This document shows positions 39,141 through 55,837 of a DNA stretch of 64,000 nucleotides, in pieces. Source of the DNA: Mycobacterium saskatchewanense (GTDB taxonomy: Bacteria; Actinomycetota; Actinomycetes; Mycobacteriales; Mycobacteriaceae); contig NZ_AP022573.1 in assembly GCF_010729105.1 (NCBI RefSeq), forward strand, positions 1,736,001 through 1,800,000. The letters run 5' to 3'. Position 1 is the first letter of the stretch. The number at the start of each line of letters is the position of its first letter. Under the pieces are notes generated by a model. The model saw nothing but the letters and a program-made list of their open reading frames with translations, was not told the DNA's origin and searched no databases. Both the position numbers and the translations under genes were made by a program.

Positions 39141-39445
39141 GTACTCTCCTTTAGCCCCCGGGCGCGTCCTTTCGACGCGGCCACGCGAGGGCTTCGCTAT
39201 GCGCCCGGGTCGCTTCTCCCGGGCTTGTGATGGTCTCGCCCCGAGCGGCTCGGAAGAACCCACTCGGCGCCGTACTGAATGCCGGCCTGACATGCGGCGC
39301 AACACCGACCGATGCCGATGGTCGCGCTTGTCCAAGTCTTCATTCGGGTGTCCGAAGCCGGTCCGGCGACGTTCACCCGCAGTCAGTATCCCATATCACT
39401 TCACGGACCTACTCGCACCTGAGCGGGGCGGTTCGGTCGGCCGAG
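39141..39445 (-). promoter_or_regulatory. rne leader and promoter region with stem-loop
   Basis: About 305 bases between ndk and rne. On the minus strand a perfect 7-bp stem GCCCGGG/CCCGGGC with an 8-base loop occurs at 39224-39203, and GCGTC/GACGC can pair further downstream (about 39177-39163). RNase E genes are often autoregulated through 5' untranslated structures; whether that holds here is inference. No gene is seen in the stretch. Confidence 0.45.
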
Positions 39446-39856
39446 CTAACTGTTGGGAAACCAGAGCGCGATCTCGCGCTTCGCCGAGTCGGTCGAATCC
39501 GACCCATGCACCAGGTTGAACTGCGTCTCCAGCCCGAAATCGCCACGAATCGTGCCCGGCGACGCCTTTTCGACCGGATCGGTGCCGCCGGCGAGCTGAC
39601 GGAACGCGGCAATCGCCCGCGGCCCCTCCACGATGGCCGCGACCACCGGCCCGGAGGTGATGAATTCCAGCAGCGAACCGAAAAAGGGCTTGCCCTCGTG
39701 TTCGGCATAGTGCTGGGCGGCCAGGTCTTCGGCGACGTGCCGAAGCTCCAGCGCCGCGATGGTCAGGCCCTTTTGCTCGATGCGGCTGAGGATCCCCCCG
39801 ATCAGGCGCCGTTCGACGCCGTCGGGCTTGATCAGTACGAGGGTCCGTTCGGTCAC
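39446..39856 (-). CDS. ndk: Nucleoside diphosphate kinase
   Basis: 136 residues from GTG 39856, the same length as M. tuberculosis NdkA. Begins [19 protein letters not shown]; the active-site histidine is in [16 protein letters not shown]. It interconverts nucleoside di- and triphosphates. The frame is open upstream into the DUF4233 gene but does not align there. Confidence 0.97.
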   Translation of the reverse strand: MTERTLVLIKPDGVERRLIGGILSRIEQKGLTIAALELRHVAEDLAAQHYAEHEGKPFFGSLLEFITSGPVVAAIVEGPRAIAAFRQLAGGTDPVEKASPGTIRGDFGLETQFNLVHGSDSTDSAKREIALWFPNS

Positions 39857-39885
39857 GGCGCACAGCGTACAGAAATAACCGCGCG

Positions 39886-40272
39886 TTAGCCGGGCGGCTG
39901 GGCCTTCCCGCGTCCGGCCTCCCGCCGCCGCACCTCGGCGCGAAAGTACGCGATGAGGGCCCACAGCCCGGTGAAGAGGACGCCGACGAAGCCCACCCCC
40001 GGGTACACCGCGAAGCCGGCGAGCAGCGGGATCTGGACGCCGAGGTTGACCCAGATCGCCCAGGGTCGCCGTTGCAGCCCGGCGAGCAGGATCAGCAGCG
40101 TGGCCAGGCCGACCAGGTAGGCCAGCGAGGCCGACGTGAGGCCACCGCCGACCGCGCCGACCACGGGAATCGCCAGCAGCACCACGATCGCCTCGAGGAC
40201 CAGCGTCGCGGCCATCACCGCGCCGAAGCTCTTCCACGGGTCGCCCGCCGGCGCCGGGTCCTGCTCGCTCAT
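39886..40272 (-). CDS. DUF4233 membrane protein
   Basis: 128 residues, syntenic with Rv2446c. After a short polar head, four hydrophobic helices occupy about 18-110 ([72 protein letters not shown]). The C-terminus is basic. Its start overlaps the folC stop (ATGA), so it is coupled to folC. Function unknown. Confidence 0.85.
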   Translation of the reverse strand: MSEQDPAPAGDPWKSFGAVMAATLVLEAIVVLLAIPVVGAVGGGLTSASLAYLVGLATLLILLAGLQRRPWAIWVNLGVQIPLLAGFAVYPGVGFVGVLFTGLWALIAYFRAEVRRREAGRGKAQPPG

Positions 40273-41734
40273 TCCGGATCACGACCGAACAGGGTGCGTG
40301 CGGCGCCGGCGGTGACGACCGAGCCGGTGATGACGATCCCGGTGCCAGAGAACGCCTCGGCCTCCCCCTCGACCAATCCATCCCGCAGCGCGTCGTCGAC
40401 CAGCGCCGTCGCGACGTCGATCGCGTCGCGCAGGTTCTCGGCGGTGGCGACCCGGTCGGGCCCGAACCGCTCCTGCGCCGCCAGCGCGAGCGACTCGACG
40501 TCCAGCGCCCGCGGCGACCCGTTGTGGGTCACGACGACCTGGTCGAACACGGGCTCCAGTGCGGCGAGGATGCCGCCGAAGTCCTTGTCGGCAAGCACGC
40601 CGATCACGCCGACCAGGAAGCGGAAGTCGAATTCGTCGGTCAGCGTCTGCGCCAGCGCGGCCGCCCCCGCCGGGTTGTGCGCAGCGTCGATGAAAACCGT
40701 TGGGGCGCTGCGCATGCGCTCCATCCGGCCGGGGCTGGTGACGGCGGCGAAACCCGCCCGGACGGCGTCGACGTCGAGCTGACGCTGCGCGCCGGCGCCG
40801 AAGAACGCCTCGACCGCCGCGAGTGCCACGACGGCGTTGTGCGCCTGGTGCTCGCCGTGCAGCGGCAGGAAGATGTCGGAGTACACCCCGCCGAGCCCCT
40901 GCAGCTGCAGGACCTGCCCCCCGATGGCGACCTGACGGCCCAGGACCGCGAACTCGGAATCCTCGCGGGCGACGGCGGCGTCGGCGCGCACGGACTGCGC
41001 CAACAGCACCTCCATCGCCTCGGGCACCTGGCGTCCGATTACCGCGACGGTGTCCGGCGCGCCCTCGGGCGCCTTGGCGATGATGCCGGCCTTCTCGCCG
41101 GCGATGCCGGCGATGTCATCCCCGAGGTACTCCACGTGATCGATGGCGATCGGGGTGATGACCGCAACCGGCGCGCCGACTACGTTGGTGGCGTCCCAGC
41201 GCCCGCCCATCCCGACCTCGACGACGGCGACGTCGACGGGCGCGTCGGCGAACGCGGCGAACGCCATCCCGGTGAGCACCTCGAATTTGCTCATCGCCGG
41301 TCCGCCCTCAGCCTGCGACTGCGCGTCGACCATCTGCACGAACGGCTCGATCTCCCGGTACGTCGCCACGTACTGAGCGGGGCTGATCGGTTTGGAGTCG
41401 ATCGAGATGCGCTCGACCGCCGATTGCAGGTGGGGGCTGGTGGTTCGGCCGGTGCGCCGCCCCAGCGCGGTCACCAGGGCGTCGACCATCCGCGCCACCG
41501 AGGTCTTTCCGTTGGTGCCGGTGATGTGAATCGAGGGGTAGCCGAGCTGCGGCGAGCCCAGCAAGTCCATCAGCGCGCTGATGCGGGTCAGGCTCGGCTC
41601 GATCCGGGTTTCCGGCCAGCGCTGGTCCAGTAGGTGTTCGACCTGCCACAGTGCCGCGATCTCGTCGGGGGTGGGCGCGACATCGACGTGGGGGTCTTCG
41701 GGCTGGATGTCCGGCCCCCACTCGGGCGAATCGC

Positions 41735-41738
<4 letters not shown>
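40269..41738 (-). CDS. folC: Folylpolyglutamate synthase / dihydrofolate synthase
   Basis: 489 residues. P-loop GTNGKTS (74-80), [13 protein letters not shown], the [15 protein letters not shown] metal region, and [14 protein letters not shown] in the C-terminal domain. It adds glutamate to folates and to dihydropteroate. Start overlaps the valS stop (ATGA), so valS-folC-DUF4233 form one coupled unit, as in M. tuberculosis. Confidence 0.95.
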
Positions 41739-44389
<2,651 letters not shown>

Positions 44390-44415
44390 CGGTCAATTCT
44401 AGGGAGCGACGCGGG

Positions 44416-45675
44416 TCACCCGCCCAACCGGTCGACCTGCAACGACACGCCGGCGGCCGGGAACCGGGCCAGCAGCGCGTCACCCATCGCGGCCGCCGGC
44501 GTCAGCACGCCGCGCAGATCGGAGAGTTTGTCGCGGTCCAGCGCGAGGGCCAGACCGCACTCCCCCAGCAGCACCGAGGTGGCCTTGTAACCGGGGTCGC
44601 CCCGCTGCTCCATGCGCGCCACGTAGCGCGCGCCGGTGGTCGTGGTGGTGTACGTCTCGATCCGGTAGAAGCCGCGGTCGCGGGCCGCCGCGCTGGGCCC
44701 GGTGCCGGGCTTCGGGACGACGCGTTCCACCAGCTGGCGCGGCAGCAGCCGGAAGTAGCGGCCGCCCAACCCCATCGTCGCGTTGCCGACGCCGCTGAGG
44801 ACGGCGGATGCCAACGGCGCCAGGGGCGACGATCCGAGGCTCATGCTTTCGGTGTATCGGAACCCCCGTCCGTATGGCCAGCCCATCAACGCGTTGCTGC
44901 GGCGCACGATTCGGGTGTTGGCCGGCGCCATCATGAAGCCGCCCGTCCACAAGCCGCTCAGTTCCGGCGCGATCTGGCGGCCGCGGCGCCAGGGCAGGTC
45001 GGGCTGACGGCCGAGTTCAGGTTCGGCGGCGCGATCGGTGCTCAAGGTATAGGGGTCGTTCAGCTGCCGGCGCACGTCCGGGTCGCCGGAGGCGGCGTCG
45101 AGCACCTCCAGCAGCGACGCGATGGTGCCGCCGGACAACCCGCCGCGCAGGGAGCGGACGACGAAGTCGGTGTCGCCCAGCTCGCCCGCCCCGTCGTGAC
45201 GCGCCGCCCGGTACAGCGCATAGACGGTCAGATCCGAGGGCACGGAGTCGAAGCCGCACGCGTGGACGATGCGGGCCCCGGTGTCGGCGGCCTGCTTGTG
45301 ATAGGTGTCGATGCTGTCGCGCATGAACGGCGGTTCACCGGTGAGGTCGGCGTAGTCGGTGCCGGCCGCCGCGCACGCGGCGACCAGCGGCAGCCCGTAG
45401 CGGGTGTAGGGCCCGACCGTCGTGACCACGACCTGGGCGCGGGTGGCCATCTCGTTCAGCGTCGACGGCGATGCGGCGTCGGCGGCCAGCAGGCCCCAGG
45501 ACCGCGCGGGCTCGCCGAGTCCGTCACGGATGGCGCGCAACCGGTCCGTCGACCTGCCGGCCAGCGCTATCCGAGCGTCGCCCGCCGCGGTGGCGAGGTA
45601 TTCGGCGGTGAGCTTGCCGACGAAGCCGGTGGCGCCATAGAGCACGAGGTCGTATTCACGCGGCGTAACGGTCAC
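44416..45675 (-). CDS. Saccharopine dehydrogenase-like / trans-acting enoyl reductase family protein
   Basis: 419 residues from GTG, syntenic with Rv2449c. N-terminal Rossmann motif VLYGATGFVGKLTAEYL, then IALAGRSTDRLRAIRDGLG and HACGFDSVPSDLTVYALY. This mycobacterial family includes the Rv2953 trans-acting enoyl reductase of phthiocerol/phenolglycolipid synthesis, so a role in lipid reduction is possible. The gene lies between the rpfE terminator and valS and has no polyketide synthase near it, so its substrate stays open. Confidence 0.82.
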   Translation of the reverse strand: MTVTPREYDLVLYGATGFVGKLTAEYLATAAGDARIALAGRSTDRLRAIRDGLGEPARSWGLLAADAASPSTLNEMATRAQVVVTTVGPYTRYGLPLVAACAAAGTDYADLTGEPPFMRDSIDTYHKQAADTGARIVHACGFDSVPSDLTVYALYRAARHDGAGELGDTDFVVRSLRGGLSGGTIASLLEVLDAASGDPDVRRQLNDPYTLSTDRAAEPELGRQPDLPWRRGRQIAPELSGLWTGGFMMAPANTRIVRRSNALMGWPYGRGFRYTESMSLGSSPLAPLASAVLSGVGNATMGLGGRYFRLLPRQLVERVVPKPGTGPSAAARDRGFYRIETYTTTTTGARYVARMEQRGDPGYKATSVLLGECGLALALDRDKLSDLRGVLTPAAAMGDALLARFPAAGVSLQVDRLGG

Positions 45676-45718
45676 GGGCCCCGACGCTACCCGAAGGTGC
45701 AGCGGCCGCTGGAGACGA

Positions 45719-45748
45719 GGAATGCCGGGCCCGAAGGCCCGGCATTCC
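45719..45748 (-). terminator. Hairpin terminator after rpfE
   Basis: Perfect 13-bp stem with a 4-base loop (TTCG when read on the minus strand), 20 bases after the rpfE stop. The very stable UUCG tetraloop and position fit an intrinsic terminator without a U-run, as common in mycobacteria. Confidence 0.7.
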
Positions 45749-45768
45749 TTATATGTGCGCGACGGCGG

Positions 45769-46620
<852 letters not shown>

Positions 46621-47437
46621 CCGTTTCGGGCTAACAGGGACCGTACGAGACCCGGCAGCGTTCGTCATCTTCGGAAAGCGGATATCTCGGTTCGATAACG
46701 TCTCGGTCACGGCGCCATCCCGCATTTGTCGGCGCAGGTCAGGGCGAGGATTCCGCCACGTGCCCATCCGTCGAAATCGCAACCCAATCGTGAGCCGAAT
46801 CACGCACATTTTGTGAGCTGGGCCACGACATTTGCGGTCACACATCGCACGGTTTGGTGCAGTCGACGCTCGCTCCCGACGCTGCGGGCCGGGCACTTTA
46901 GCGCATGAGGCGGCGCGGCCGTGACTGACACGCCGTCGCGTGTTGTTGCCGCGGCAACGCTGCGAAATGTCTTGCTCAGCAAACCTTTCCCGACCACGGG
47001 GGTGGCGCGTCTCCCATCACGCCCGGGTCTGCCACGGCGCCAAAACGTTTCAGCCAAAGATATTGGTGAGCAATGCTTTTGGCAGTCTGGATGTTGATGA
47101 TCGGCGACCGCGGTTGTGCCACGAGATCCGGCCTTCGGCAGCCGGCGAAAGCCACCACATTTCGTCATTGAGATTTGCCACAAGACGGCGGACCGCCCAA
47201 CCAGCCGCTCAGTGGGCAGCCGGCCCGTGCAATCCCCGGTCAGGCGGGGATGTGCGCCGCGCCAGTGCATTACAGATCACGACCGGTTTATGGTGCGACG
47301 CAATACCGGCCTGACGCGATAATTGAGAATCAGTGATTATCGAATAATTCCGGCGCAGGAACTTACACATGCTTAACGGATAGGAGTTTTCTTCGAGACG
47401 TTCGCCGAGCGCGAAGCTACCTGCACGCTCGGCCGGT
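46621..47437. other. Long non-coding stretch between rpfE and mobA
   Basis: About 817 bases, less GC-rich than the genes around it. M. tuberculosis has small genes Rv2451 and Rv2452c here. Open frames of up to 156 codons on both strands show no protein motif, no convincing ribosome site and unlikely composition. A site matching the mycobacterial CRP pattern with one mismatch (TGTGA-N6-CCACGA) lies at 46812-46828. It could hold a regulatory RNA, but none is identified. Confidence 0.6.
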
Positions 47438-48058
47438 TCAGACCCGCGACGGGGTCAGCGCTCGCAGGTCCGACTCGGTGTTGACATTGGTCAGCGACCG
47501 CGAGTCCGAAGTCACGATGCGCTGAGCGTCCGAACTATCGACCAGGGCGCGCATCTTGCGCTCCCCGGCGGCAACCAGCGCGTCCGCGCGGTCGGCCAGA
47601 TCGGTCCGGTACACCGCGGCCAGGTAGTGATCCTGCCCGTCCCACGGCAAGACGACCTCGGCGCCCGTCTCGACGGCCATGCGGGTCAGCTCGTCGATGA
47701 GATCGGCGGCCAGGAAGGGCATGTCGACGGCGCAGACGAAGGCGAACCCGGCGCCGGCCTCGGCGGCCGTCCGCAACGCCCGGGCGGTGGCTGCCAGCGG
47801 CCCGAGGCCACGTAGCTCGTCGCGCACGATCTGGGCTTGCACCGGGGGCAGCGGCTGGCCCTGGGCGGCCATCACCAGCACCGGCTCACAGCGCTGCCTC
47901 AGGACGGCGACCACCTGCTCGACCATGGTGGTGGCGCCGGCCCCGCCGGAGGACCCGGGGACTGGCATGCTGGCCTTGTCGCGGCCCATGCGCCGCGATG
48001 CGCCGCCGGCGAGAACCACCCCGGCCAGTGAAACTGCGTCGGGCATCAGCTCAGCCAC
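47438..48058 (-). CDS. mobA: Molybdenum cofactor guanylyltransferase
   Basis: 206 residues from GTG. Nucleotidyltransferase start GVVLAGGASRRMGRDKASMPV (about 13-33), FVCAVDMPFLAADL metal site, and VVLPWDGQDHYLAAVYRTDL. It converts molybdopterin to the guanine dinucleotide form. Syntenic with Rv2453c and separated by 2 bases from korB, so probably transcribed with korAB. Confidence 0.9.
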   Translation of the reverse strand: MAELMPDAVSLAGVVLAGGASRRMGRDKASMPVPGSSGGAGATTMVEQVVAVLRQRCEPVLVMAAQGQPLPPVQAQIVRDELRGLGPLAATARALRTAAEAGAGFAFVCAVDMPFLAADLIDELTRMAVETGAEVVLPWDGQDHYLAAVYRTDLADRADALVAAGERKMRALVDSSDAQRIVTSDSRSLTNVNTESDLRALTPSRV

Positions 48059-48060
48059 CT

Positions 48061-49163
48061 TCAGTCGACGGTCCAGGTGTCGCGCCCACGCAACAGTGAT
48101 TGCAGGGCGCCGGTGTCGAACGGGCTCGACGCCCGCGCGGTGCGGACCTGCGAGCGGGCCGCGTCGTCGTAAGTGGGCCGGCTGACGTTGCGGAAGATGC
48201 CAAGCACCGTGTGCTCGAGGTTCTGGTCCGACAGCCGCGACAGCGCGAAGGCATACGCCGAGTCCTCGGCGTGCGCGTCGTGGACCACGATCTCGTCGAC
48301 CGCCACGTCGGCGGTCTTGGCGACGTCCAGGCCGAAGCCGGACTTCACCACGCAGTACTCGCCGTCGGCGCCGAAGACGATCGGCTCGCCGTCACGGACG
48401 TTGATCACGCGCTCCTCGGCGCCCTCCTTGCGCAGGGCGTCGAACGAGCCGTCGTTGAAAATCGGGCAGTCCTGCAGGATTTCGACCACCGCCGCACCGC
48501 GGTGCTCGGCGGCGGCCCGCAATACCTCAGACAGCCCGTTGCGGTCCGAATCGAGCGCGCGGCCGACGAAGGTCGCCTCGGCGCCCAGCGCCAGCGACAC
48601 CGGGTTGAACGGCTGGTCCAGCGATCCCATCGGAGTCGACTTGGTGACCTTGCCCACCTCCGAGGTGGGCGAGTACTGCCCCTTGGTCAGCCCGTAGATG
48701 CGGTTGTTGAACAACAGGATCGTGATGTTGACGTTGCGGCGCAGCGCGTGGATCAGGTGATTGCCGCCGATGGACAACGCGTCGCCGTCACCGGTGACCA
48801 CCCACACCGACAGGTCCTCGCGGGCCAGCGCCAGTCCCGTCGCGATGGCCGGCGCGCGGCCGTGGATGGAGTGGAAGCCGTAGGTCTCGAGGTAGTAGGG
48901 GAACCGGCTCGAGCAGCCGATGCCGCTGATGAAGACGATGTTCTCGCGGCGCAGGCCCAGCTCGGGCAGGAAGTTACGGATGGTGTTGAGGATGACGTAA
49001 TCACCGCAGCCCGGGCACCAGCGCACCTCCTGGTCGCTGGTGAAGTCCTTGGCCTTCTGTGGCTGGTCGGTCGTGGGCACGCCGTCGTTCTTGGTCAGTC
49101 GACGGTTGTCGCCCCCGGGCGCCAGCCCGAGATCTGCGCCCGCCAGATTGCCCATCAGGTCGG

Positions 49164-49167
<4 letters not shown>
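48061..49167 (-). CDS. korB: 2-oxoacid:ferredoxin oxidoreductase, beta subunit
   Basis: 368 residues. Thiamine-diphosphate motif GDGDALSIGGNHLIHALRRN, with WCPGCGDYVILN near the N-terminus (cluster-proximal cysteines). In M. tuberculosis KorAB (Rv2454c-Rv2455c) is an oxygen-tolerant alpha-ketoglutarate ferredoxin oxidoreductase that feeds the TCA cycle. The start overlaps the korA stop (ATGA). Confidence 0.93.
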
Positions 49168-51140
<1,973 letters not shown>

Positions 51141-51541
51141 GTCTCAGCCCTCCACTTGTTAACCGGACAGGCACTCCGCGTAGCTTCAGGTTACGCGCCG
51201 GCGAAAACTCACCGGCCATCACGGCTTGATGTCACTGGCGGTACCAATTATGGCACCGTTTGTTAGCGTGCATAGCCATCTCAAAGGCCTCCCACGCAGT
51301 GAGTTTGCACTCAACACCGATGTCAGCGCGGCGTACTCACGGGTAGGTTCCAAAAGTGTGGCGTTGGTCACGTCCGCGGGTCGGGCGCCGCAAGCCGCCG
51401 TCTCGGGCATCGCCAACAAACACAGGACGAAGCCGGCCGCGGCGATCGCGCCAGGCGAGCGAAGGCCCACGAGGTATCCGGCCGCGACGACGATCCATCC
51501 GGCCACGGGGTCAGTGCCTGGCCCCTTCGACGACGGTGGCG
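51141..51541. other. Gap between korA and clpX with possible transporter fragment
   Basis: About 400 bases. On the minus strand a 95-codon frame (51506-51219) contains one hydrophobic stretch, AGWIVVAAGYLVGLRSPGAIAAAGFVLCLLA, which could be a leftover of a major-facilitator gene (Rv2456c in M. tuberculosis sits here). The rest has no recognisable protein. korA promoter elements should lie near 51141-51200. Confidence 0.35.
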
Positions 51542-52822
<1,281 letters not shown>

Positions 52823-53145
52823 GGTGCTTCAGGGCCTACTTCCTTGTTCGCCGTTCGTCTTGCTCTGCCGCGTGTATCCCACGACGCTACCCGCTAGATC
52901 GGGCCAGACGCGACCATTCACGCCGAATCGCGTGCTTGGTATTCGTGGAGTTCATGTCTGTCCGTCTGAACATATAGCCAGACGGCGCCCGGCACTCGCG
53001 TAAGACGCGCATTGCGTGTCTTTGGCGTGTCGCGGTCGTTATCCGGCCGAGGCCGCATGCACTCCCACGTTGACCAGGCGGACGCGCCGAATTCCGTCAC
53101 GCCGAGCGTGAAACTGCGACGATAAATCAGGCCTCAAAGTCAAGT
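52823..53145. other. clpX promoter region up to the insertion element
   Basis: About 320 bases without a credible gene. It should hold the clpX promoter and leader. I see no clear -10 or -35 and no remains of mmuM, which is here in M. tuberculosis. Confidence 0.5.
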
Positions 53146-54403
53146 GGTTAGTGCAACAGGGTGTTCAGGCTGCCTGCTCGAGGAGGGCTGCCAGCCGCTG
53201 AGCTGGCGTGTCGAGGTCGAGGGTGGGTCGAGGTCGTCGGTTAAGGGTGTCTTGGATGCGTTTGAGGTCGGCTGGGGTGTAGCCGCTGAGATCGCTGCCC
53301 TTTTCGAACCAGAACCGCAGCAGCCGGTTGGTGTTCTCGTTGGTGCCGCGCTGCCAGGGCGAATGCGGATTGCAGAAATACACCGGAGTTTTTAGCTGGA
53401 GGTGGATGTCTTTCCAGCGGGCCATCTCCGAGCCGCGATCCCAGGTGATCGAACGGCGTAGATGCTCGGGCAATTGGCTCATCGCGGCGATCATCGCGGT
53501 AGATACGGTCTCAGCGGTGTGGTCGCCAGGCAGGTGCAGCAGCAAGGTGAACCGGGTCGTGCGTTCGACCAGGGTGCCAATAGCGCTGTTGTTCGGGCCG
53601 ACGATCAGATCACCTTCCCAATGCCCGGGAACCGCCCGGTCTTCGGCTTCGGCGACCGCTCGGCGATGGTGAACTCCTCACCGCTGCTGTAGACCCCGCT
53701 GCGGCTATCGACGTGACCGCGCGACTTGCGGGCCGACCGCTTAGTGGACAAACACCGGTGCAGATCAGCGCGCAGACTGCCACGGGTCTGCACATACAGG
53801 CATTGGTAGATGGTTTCGTGGCTCACTGTTGCCAGCTTGTCATCGCGATGATCGCGGGCCAACACATCAGCGATCAGTTTCGGGCTCCACCCCTGGTCCA
53901 TCCAGGCCTCGATCGCTGCGCATAACGGGTTGTCAATGAGCTTGAAATTCTTCGGCCGGCGAGCCTTCTCAGCGGCCCGCGCATGAGCCATCAGGGCGTG
54001 GTAATCCCCGTCGGCGTTGCGATTACGCCGCGTCTCGCGGTAGATCGTGGATCGGTCGCGGTCGAGCCGCTCAGCGATCTCGGCGTCACTGAGGCCGGCA
54101 TCGCGCGCACGCATGATCTCGACACGTTCTTCGACACTGAGCCGATGACCTCGACCACCGGGCAACGACATGTTGCCCGGTTGGAGTAGACCACGTCGAC
54201 CCCGTCCGCCAATCTGCACCTTCATTGCCCCAGCCTTGCGCCACCACGCTGCCCCGACGTTGCGCGACACGCCCAGCTGCCGTTCGGCCTCCCACACCGA
54301 CGTCCCCGAGCAGACGAGATCAAAAAACAGCCAGCGCAACTCCCGCGGAGCCCGATATCCAGTCGGCATTGCAACCTCCAAAACTAGGGATGTTGCACTG
54401 ACC
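53146..54403 (-). mobile_element. IS30-family insertion sequence
   Basis: About 1.26 kb. Matching terminal inverted repeats are visible: GGTTAGTGCAACA at 53146-53158 and its near complement TGTTGCACTGACC at 54391-54403 (12 of 13 positions). They enclose a single transposase frame. No obvious target duplication is seen at the edges. It replaces the mmuM/Rv2459 interval of M. tuberculosis. Confidence 0.8.
53165..54369 (-). pseudogene. IS30-family transposase, frameshifted
   Basis: From ATG 54369 the frame encodes an IS30 helix-turn-helix (LSVEERVEIMRARDAGLSDAEIAERLDRDRSTIYRETRRN) and helical linker, then runs out of frame near 53655 (RSPKPKTGRFPGIGKVI, stop at 53605). The expected DDE continuation AEAEDRAVPGHWEGDLIVGPNNSAIGTLVERTTRF is in another frame and continues to 53165, with the second Asp in SITWDRGSEMARW and the Glu in PHSPWQRGTNENTNR. 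One base appears lost around 53655. The product is probably inactive unless frameshifting restores it. Confidence 0.85.
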
Positions 54404-54478
54404 GTATGAATCTGCCGGCGAAAACCCGCCGTGGGTTCACGCTCGGCGAAAGAGGCGCCGTCAACCGGCGTCAACCGG

Positions 54479-55123
54479 CTACGCCGTTTGCGCCGACAGC
54501 TTCCGGTACTCGAGAACGGTGTCGATGATCCCGTAGTCCTTGGCCTCGTCGGCGGTCAGGATCTTGTCCCGGTCGGTGTCCTTGCGGATCGTCGCGGCGT
54601 CCTTGCCGGTGTGGCGGGCCAGCGTCGTCTCCATCAACGTGCGCATCCGCTCGATCTCGGCGGCCTGGATCTCCAGGTCGGAGAACTGGCCCTGGATGAC
54701 CCCCGACAGCGACGGCTGGTGGATCAGCACCCGCGCGTTGGGCAGCGCCATCCGCTTGCCCGGTGTGCCCGCGGCCAGCAGCACCGCCGCGGCCGAGGCG
54801 GCCTGCCCCAGACACACCGTCTGGATATCGGCGCGCACGTACTGCATGGTGTCGTAAATCGCCATCAGCGAGGTGAACCCGCCGCCGGGCGAGTTGATGT
54901 ACATGGTGATGTCGCGGTCGGGGTCCAGCGACTCCAGCACGAGCAACTGCGCCATGATGTCGTTCGCCGAGGCGTCATCCACCTGGACGCCCAGGAAGAT
55001 GATGCGCTCCTCGAACAGCTTGTTGTAGGGGTTGGACTCCTTGACGCCGAAGCTCGAGTGCTCGATGAACGACGGCAGGATGTAACGCGCCTGGGGCTGG
55101 GTCCGAGGGTCGAGAGGGTTCAC
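54479..55123 (-). CDS. clpP2: ATP-dependent Clp protease proteolytic subunit 2
   Basis: 214 residues from GTG 55123, overlapping the clpP1 stop (GTGA). Catalytic triad Ser110 (GQAASAAA), His135 (LIHQPSLSG) and Asp186 (DTDRDK). N-terminal [29 protein letters not shown] is typical of actinobacterial ClpP2. It forms a hetero-tetradecamer with ClpP1 and degrades substrates supplied by ClpX or ClpC1. Confidence 0.97.
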   Translation of the reverse strand: MNPLDPRTQPQARYILPSFIEHSSFGVKESNPYNKLFEERIIFLGVQVDDASANDIMAQLLVLESLDPDRDITMYINSPGGGFTSLMAIYDTMQYVRADIQTVCLGQAASAAAVLLAAGTPGKRMALPNARVLIHQPSLSGVIQGQFSDLEIQAAEIERMRTLMETTLARHTGKDAATIRKDTDRDKILTADEAKDYGIIDTVLEYRKLSAQTA

Positions 55124-55719
55124 TGGGCTTCTCCGTTGGTGATGTGGGCGGCGCGGGTGATGATGTGGTCGACGAACCCGTATTCCAGGGCCTCCGGGGC
55201 GGTGAACCAGCGGTCGCGGTCGGAGTCGGCCTCGATGCGTTCGATCGATTGCCCGGTGAACTCGGCGTTGAGCCGGAACATCTCCTTCTTGATGACGTGG
55301 AACTGCTCGGCCTGGATGGCGATGTCGGCCGCGCTGCCGGTCACCCCGCCCAGCGGCTGGTGCATCAGGATGCGGGCGTGCGGCAGCGCGTAGCGCTTGC
55401 CCTTGGTGCCCGCCGCGAGGAGGAACTCGCCCATCGACGCGGCCATGCCCATCGCGTAGGTGGCGATGTCGCATGGCGCGAGCACCATGGTGTCGTAGAT
55501 CGCCATGCCGGCGCTGATCGATCCGCCCGGCGAGTTGATGTACAGCGAGATGTCTTTCTCGGCGTCCTCGGCGGCGAGCAACAGGATCTGCGCGCACAGC
55601 CGATTGGCGACCTCGTCGTTGACCTCCGAACCCAGGAAGATGATGCGCTCGGACAACAAGCGCTCATAGACCGAGTCCGTGAGGGTGAGCCCCTGCGAGG
55701 GCGAACGCATGTCAGTCAC
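55120..55719 (-). CDS. clpP1: ATP-dependent Clp protease proteolytic subunit 1
   Basis: 199 residues from GTG 55719. Catalytic Ser95 ([11 protein letters not shown]), His120 (LMHQPLGG) and Asp169 (SDRDRW). Sequence matches mycobacterial ClpP1 ([21 protein letters not shown]). Coupled to clpP2 by start/stop overlap. Confidence 0.97.
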   Translation of the reverse strand: MTDMRSPSQGLTLTDSVYERLLSERIIFLGSEVNDEVANRLCAQILLLAAEDAEKDISLYINSPGGSISAGMAIYDTMVLAPCDIATYAMGMAASMGEFLLAAGTKGKRYALPHARILMHQPLGGVTGSAADIAIQAEQFHVIKKEMFRLNAEFTGQSIERIEADSDRDRWFTAPEALEYGFVDHIITRAAHITNGEAQ

Positions 55720-55837
55720 GACTGGGTTACCTGCTTTCTCGAAGTTCCGTATGCACCGACCCTAACCAACCGAGCCCTGGTTTGGCGGTCCGCGCTTGCT
55801 CTGAAGTGGGCTCGTTCGCTCACAGCGTCACGGCGCG

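Noticed and set aside
46800..47314. Overlapping frames of 124-156 codons on both strands in the rpfE-mobA gap
   Set aside because: No ribosome site, no motif, and the opposing frames overlap each other; composition is not protein-like.
53605..53700. Programmed frameshift in the IS30 transposase
   Set aside because: No slippery run is visible at the break, and IS30 elements usually have one continuous frame; a lost base is simpler.
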